NCBI GenBank assembly: GCA_947179485.1
Contig: OX359247.1
Span: 50,441,131 to 50,505,130, forward strand
DNA length: 64,000 nucleotides
Reading direction: 5' to 3'
Source: Allacma fusca
Taxonomy: Eukaryota > Arthropoda > Collembola > Symphypleona > Sminthuridae
The notes below the pieces were generated by a model. The model was not told the DNA's origin, did not search any database, and worked only from the letters and a program-made list of their open reading frames with translations. The position numbers were made by a program, and so were the translations under genes. The stretch's first letter is position 1; every line of letters begins with the position of its first letter. Below are positions 59,901 to 64,000 of the stretch, in pieces.

Positions 59901-62900
59901 CGTGCAACTTGTTGCAGCGGTTTATGTTGTGACCTTACAAGCTTCTTTACTTGTTGAAGATGGTTTTCGAAAGGGAACCCACTGAAATTTTCCAGTACAC
60001 CAAATCGTTTACATTCTGCGGGAAGATGAAGAAGCCCGTGTACGTTAAAGCTGAGATTTTCTTTTCCGTAAAAGAAATCGAATTTGCTGACAAAGTATTG
60101 AAGCAACTCTCCTGCAAATTCTACATAGTTATCAATAAGAGTTTGATTGGATAGTATCGTAGCAGCTACATGAAGCGAAAGAAAATGTTGATAGTATTCT
60201 GGATCCAAACTCTTTAACACAAGCGGTCCGTAGTACAGCAAAAACGCCCGTAGCTCTGTGGCTTTCCAGCGATCTAATTCCTTCAAACTTCTGGGCTTTC
60301 GCGAAAATTCACTACACACATATTTGCTGAAATTCAGGAGAGCTGCAGATATCTGTTTCCGCTGTGTCATTGAAAGTCTGCATTTTGCGAAGTTTCCTCT
60401 TGTCCACATTATCAGTAATTTTCGCGTAACACCAAGATAGAGTAAATGCATTGGATCATGTGGTAATTGGGACACCATTCCGACTTTCAAATTTAATAAG
60501 GCGGACACTCCATTATGGTGAGATTTTTGCTGCTGTATTTTGAATGAATGATTCGTTCTCAATGTGCTCATTGAACTTGATTAAACTACTCGTCCTTTAT
60601 AGTAGCAACCTTTTTGGATACATTTGCCGCATCCATAGTAGGCGTTATGTCCCTTAACATTTGCTATGAATGCCCGTGCGGGAGTGTCGCAAATAATTTT
60701 AGAAATGCTAACTGGAATTTTGCAGTTTTTACTTGTTTCGAAGCCTTGTCGTTGTAGATTCCGAACATCGGCAATGAAATCTTTCAAATATTCATTAGGA
60801 CAATTTGGCTTCTTATTTCCATGGTAAATTCCAACCAAAAATGGTTTAGCGTTTGGAAGGTTTGCGATTCGACATTGAATGGGCCAGAGTTGGCTACTGC
60901 TGCTTCTACTAATAGGAAGACCGTCTACATTTACATCCAAAAATATGTGCTGCAAATCCTGCATGTCTTCAATAATTTTTTCCAAACTGCACGTTAATGG
61001 GAAATGGCAGTAAACCCCAGGGCAAACTTCTCGCTCTTGAATATTACGAGGTGTCTTTAAGAGGCAGCGAGCATCGTTTGGCAATCCAGTTGAGCTTAGC
61101 GAAGAATTTAAAACTTTAAGTAGATCCGATACTGCACAATGGGTAACATTATGAGTTAGAGCCCAGCTTCGTAAATTCGCCACTAAATTATTAGTTTTGG
61201 AACCACCGAACGCCTGATCTTCTTCATCATCAAAACTGTCACTACGATCATTCTGTGCTGAAGGACTTCGGTTAGGAATTTCAGTCGCGTTATCTTCAAA
61301 ATCGGTGCCCCACCTATTATTCGGTATTGCATCACTGGGTAATACTGCCTGATCATCTGGTCTTTGAAATGACCCACCAGTTATTATTTGGAAGCTCCTT
61401 AAAGTCTGAGCTACAATGCGCCGGTGGTGCCTTGACTTTTTGCGAAGCATGTTCAACAATATACATATGTAAACTACAATGAATGTATTTGGAGCCCTGA
61501 AAAACTTACAATGATCGAATTCTTCTCCGGTTTTCTCCACTCCAGCTCTCCACAATTTAAATATTAAAACTTAGGTCTGTTTAAAGTATAAAAGTTAAGT
61601 TCACAATAAAATCAGTCGAGTTGCTTCAATCACAGTTTTCAGATTCCTGAAGATGGATGCTCTACGATAGGATCCTGTCCGCCTACCTTATATGAAGACT
61701 TTGAACTATCTGCAGTACGCTTGTTGAAAACAATGCCATTGTCCGTTGTTCTTCCATCATACGCGCCAAAGAAATCCCTCGCAAAATTTGATCACTAGAG
61801 AATTCAAAGCTCAGTCTTGTCAGTTTCAATGCACGCATTTTGCTCTCGCTATTAAGACTTTGTCATACATATTCATGAAATACCTTATTTATAGGGTCAT
61901 CATAATTGAAATTATCCATACATGTGCTGTTACACTGAGAATACACTGCATGTTTAAAATGTGTTAGTTTCCATAGATGTAGTTACCTATGTACGTTTGG
62001 AGAGTAAAATCGAGTCCTTGCTATAATAATTTCTTTTAATATATAGGAATGCTTTGATTTTACGTGAATCTCTCACTACATACAATGAAAAATATTTTTT
62101 TCAATAGCCTGAAGACAATAACCCGAAAAGAAATGCACAGAATTTTATTCAATCAATCTACTAGTAAAAGTAGTAAATAAAAATATGCAATGGTATATAT
62201 TTCACAGATACTAAACAAGTTTAAGAAAATCGCTTAATTAACGTTTATACTATACGTTCAAATTGGGGACTTATTTGGACGTGTTTTTAGCGTTATTATT
62301 TGGGTGATTCACAAACGTTTTCAACTTCACCGGTTCTGAAACGTTTAAAATCAGTAGATGTGTTACCTGGGATGTTACAAACCCTCTATTCAGGGTATAG
62401 AACCCTGCAGGCGAAATCCTGGGGGGTGATGACGAAATTTTTGTGATCAGTAGTTGGAGCTGAAGTTCACAACATACACGCAATTTAATACATCGAAATT
62501 AATAATAAATATTATGGAATTTTGTTAACTAACATTTTGTGCCACCCGTTCAGGCTGTTTGTTCAAAGCTTCTATTTCCGCTATATCCAACAGATTCAAA
62601 GCCTGAATATCGTACAAAAATACAGAACTTCACCGCTCAACAAAAAATACTCAACTGAAAGGTCAGGGCTGTCAGTAATATAAGAAATTTACTAAATTTA
62701 AAATAAATAATTTTACCTCTTCTTCCATAGTACTACACACATTGCATATGGAAAGCAACAGGTACATACAGAGTAGTAGTGTTAGGAACTGATGTGGAAT
62801 AATAGAATAGGTAATACTGGGTACGAATGTATTCTGATTTCTAGATTGAACTATCACGAATATGAAAAAATAAATTGTAGCCAGAATGGAATACATAAAT

Positions 62901-63787
62901 GTCGGAATTTGGGAAAAAAGTCGAAACCCGAAGGTGGAATTTGCTTCTTTGACTAGTTTTAAACACTTATCATAATTTGAAAAAAACTTTGTAAAGTCGT
63001 CATCACCGGTTGTATTCTCAGAACGTTTCATGAGGAGCTCGGCCAAGATATGATTTAATTCATGCAGAAACTTTTGAATGATTTGAAAACATATGGTAGC
63101 TAGTAATGTCTGAAAGAGGTACAAGGAGAAGGCAAAATTCCAAATGTAATTGAGAATAACATTTGTTACAGATATATCCACATCTCCACGGTGTTTAGTC
63201 ATAAGAGTTTGCAGTAATGCAACCACCTCCAGGACAAGAAAAGTAGTAAATACGATCATTATTATTTTGCTCTTCGATTGCATTTGACTTTTAAAGGTCA
63301 AGCCTTGATTTTCATTACAAAATATGTCCTGGTAAAGTGCTTCTAGATTTGTCCAAAACCTTCGAAAGGATTCTCGAGAGTAGAATAAATTGATGGTGAC
63401 AACAATATTGTTAATTAGAAATACGGCACCTTGACTTGTGATAACCAAAATATCCAGAGTTACTTCAGTTATGCTAGAGACCCAGTTTTGGTTGGAATTG
63501 AAAAACCAAAAAAATCTTAAAACTATAAACAAGTTAAAGAAAACAGTGTACCAGGCGGTAAAACTCCTCAGAGTAAAGACCAGCTCGGAACAATTTTCCC
63601 TAGTATTAACAACAGAAAATGGAAACTGTCCACAAATTTTGAGAATAGAAAACGCAGGATTCATTACTCTAAACACGTACTTTGTTTCCTCAGAAGCTAC
63701 ATATATTTCTGGGCTTTTAAAGCTATTATTCATTTTCCATGTGAGAATTTCCTGAACATGTGTAACGGTTGATGCTTTGGGGTCCAT
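56932..63787 (-). CDS. Gustatory receptor carrying a 5.3-kb transposon at its exon 3 edge
   Basis: Exons 63787-62717, 62602-62534 (69 nt), 62459-62372 (88 of the usual 90 nt) and 56988-56932 (57 nt). The protein is nearly identical to the Gr at 35385-36954: hydrophobic segments FFNLFIVLRFFWFF, LFQTLLATICFQII, FMYSILATIYFFIFVIV, then GFYTLNRGFVTS and VAATVTTYFIVLAQMKNL with TYhhhhhQ. The frame is open throughout. A transposon (57070-62371) lies 2 nt before the exon 3 end, with target duplication AT. Reading the coding strand into it gives TCC CAG|GTAACA, so a strong donor supplied by the terminal repeat lies one codon past the normal end and in the same phase. Splicing there to exon 4 would add a single Gln. 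The start ATG (MDPKAS) matches that of the paralogue. Expression or function is not shown. Confidence 0.85.
57722..59431 (-). CDS. DUF4806-type accessory protein of transposon copy 2, intact
   Basis: Five exons, 59431-59218, 59117-58659, 58574-58360, 58283-58106 and 57819-57722, total 1164 nt (387 residues) with every junction in phase. The N-terminal module reads MFVVVEFSS..VPESWLTD..CYWPPPEKL, then KYGVCKFWGPYG. The middle is basic and disordered-looking (GERGRGKRKRTTN, SPKKIRKRKQLK), suggesting nuclear localisation and DNA binding. The C-terminal DUF4806 region has PLRTMTELDELERA, FGIGGNSVGDTTRNCLAKLV, AANLNWKGRG and FEFYKRKQSLTNIEKAI. The donor at the end of exon 3 (GTGATT) is the least certain. 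DUF4806 proteins are abundant in arthropods and cnidarians and usually uncharacterised; here one is physically part of a transposon. Confidence 0.82.
59471..61450 (-). pseudogene. Transposase_21-like transposase of copy 2, one nonsense codon
   Basis: A single 660-codon frame from MLRKKSRHHRRIVAQTLRSF, interrupted once by TAA at 60581-60583, where copy 1 has Phe in GRVIFS. Blocks: IFLDVNVDGLPISRSSSSQL..WPIQC, FLVGIYHGNKKPNCP, KIICDTPARAFIANVKGHNA, YYGCGKCIQKGCYYKGRVV, HHNGVSALLNLKVGMVSQLP, DPMHLLYLGVTRKLL, FNVHGLLHLPAECKRFGVLE and FPFENHLQQVKKLVRSQHK. The Asp residues in VDGLP and ICDTPARA are the likely metal ligands of a DDE/D site. It is otherwise undamaged, so inactivation, if the stop is not suppressed, is recent. 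Family naming is from memory of the invertebrate CACTA/EnSpm-type proteins. Confidence 0.78.
61451..62371. other. Right subterminal region of transposon copy 2
   Basis: Non-coding. AAACGTTT-type motifs near 62240-62350 and the terminal repeat at its end. It presumably holds the promoter of the transposase gene, which reads leftwards from 61450. Confidence 0.5.
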
Positions 63788-64000
63788 GTCTACTCTATTC
63801 AGCAGTCTAAAAGCGGTTGTATATGAGTTAGTGGAGAAAGTATTATTCAGACAGAGTAGTAACAACAGACACTTGTCTAGGAGCAGTTCCTACTGGTAAT
63901 ATTGAACTATGATTATTAGAAAGTGCTGAACTTAGTTGATTCCTAAATTTGAATACCTTTATGTGCATGTGAATGTTTAACGTATAAATGTAGCAACTTT
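63788..64000. other. Upstream flank of the last Gr gene
   Basis: Closely similar to 36955-37170, upstream of the paralogous Gr. It stays open in the receptor frame without an ATG for about 26 codons; the duplication continues past the window edge. Confidence 0.55.

Larger units (their letters stand above)
57070..62371. mobile_element. Two-gene CCCAG DNA transposon, copy 2
   Basis: 5302 bases with the perfect 15-base inverted repeat CCCAGGTAACACATC at both ends, flanked by AT on both sides (57068-57069, 62372-62373). The empty site is preserved in the paralogous Gr gene near 35513. AAACGTT/TTTAAACG motifs recur in both subterminal regions. It carries, on the minus strand, a Transposase_21-like gene and then a DUF4806-type gene 39 bases downstream, the reverse order of copy 1. 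The transposase has one stop; the accessory gene is intact. Confidence 0.92.

Noticed and set aside
1..64000. CRISPR arrays, bacterial operons, rRNA genes, viral genes
   Set aside because: No regularly spaced direct repeats with unique spacers, no Shine-Dalgarno-led gene strings, no rRNA-like conserved blocks and no recognisable viral proteins were seen.

Overview
The window looks like nuclear DNA of an arthropod, most likely a hexapod. It has spliced genes with short GT-AG introns, insect-type gustatory receptors (Gr) ending in the TYhhhhhQ signature, a Ly6-type GPI protein, animal carotenoid oxygenases, and a heavy load of DNA transposons. A springtail or similar non-model hexapod is a guess; no single gene here fixes the species. 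All exon models were built by eye from frame, splice sites and paralogue comparison.

Layout. 1-13.15 kb is a gene-poor block, visibly richer in G+C than the rest in the lines I counted, with CT/CA microsatellites and many TACATACA/TGTACAT motifs; I see no convincing gene in it. 13.3-20.3 kb holds a candidate secreted-peptide exon, the decayed 3' end of an R2-like LINE, a pogo/Tigger-like element carrying a 13-bp minisatellite, a Harbinger-like element, a possible MAGE-domain remnant and a hAT MITE. 20.3-32 kb holds a Gr pseudogene, a four-pass membrane protein, a Ly6/uPAR protein, and a divergent pair of carotenoid-oxygenase-like genes. 32-64 kb is a Gr cluster saturated with transposons.

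The Gr cluster has four gene models with complete exon sets: 35385-36954 (-), 37719-43469 (-), 49162-55174 (+) and 56932-63787 (-). It also has a pseudogene at 46383-48150 whose inverted copy lies at 20255-21795. The (-) genes share a four-exon structure (long exon, then 69, 90 and 57 nt, all phase 0). hAT-like elements with intact 8-bp target duplications lie in intron 2, upstream and between these genes, one nested inside another.

The most striking system is a two-gene DNA transposon present twice, each time inside a Gr gene. It is marked by CCCAG termini, a 2-bp target duplication, a DUF4806-type accessory gene and a Transposase_21-like gene. The copy at 49468-53809 interrupts exon 1 of the (+) Gr gene. 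The copy at 57070-62371 sits 2 nt from the end of exon 3 of a (-) Gr gene, and its terminal repeat reads CCCAG|GTAACA, a good in-frame 5' splice site. The 5.3-kb insertion could therefore be removed as part of an intron at the cost of one added glutamine. The two copies carry the same two genes in opposite order.
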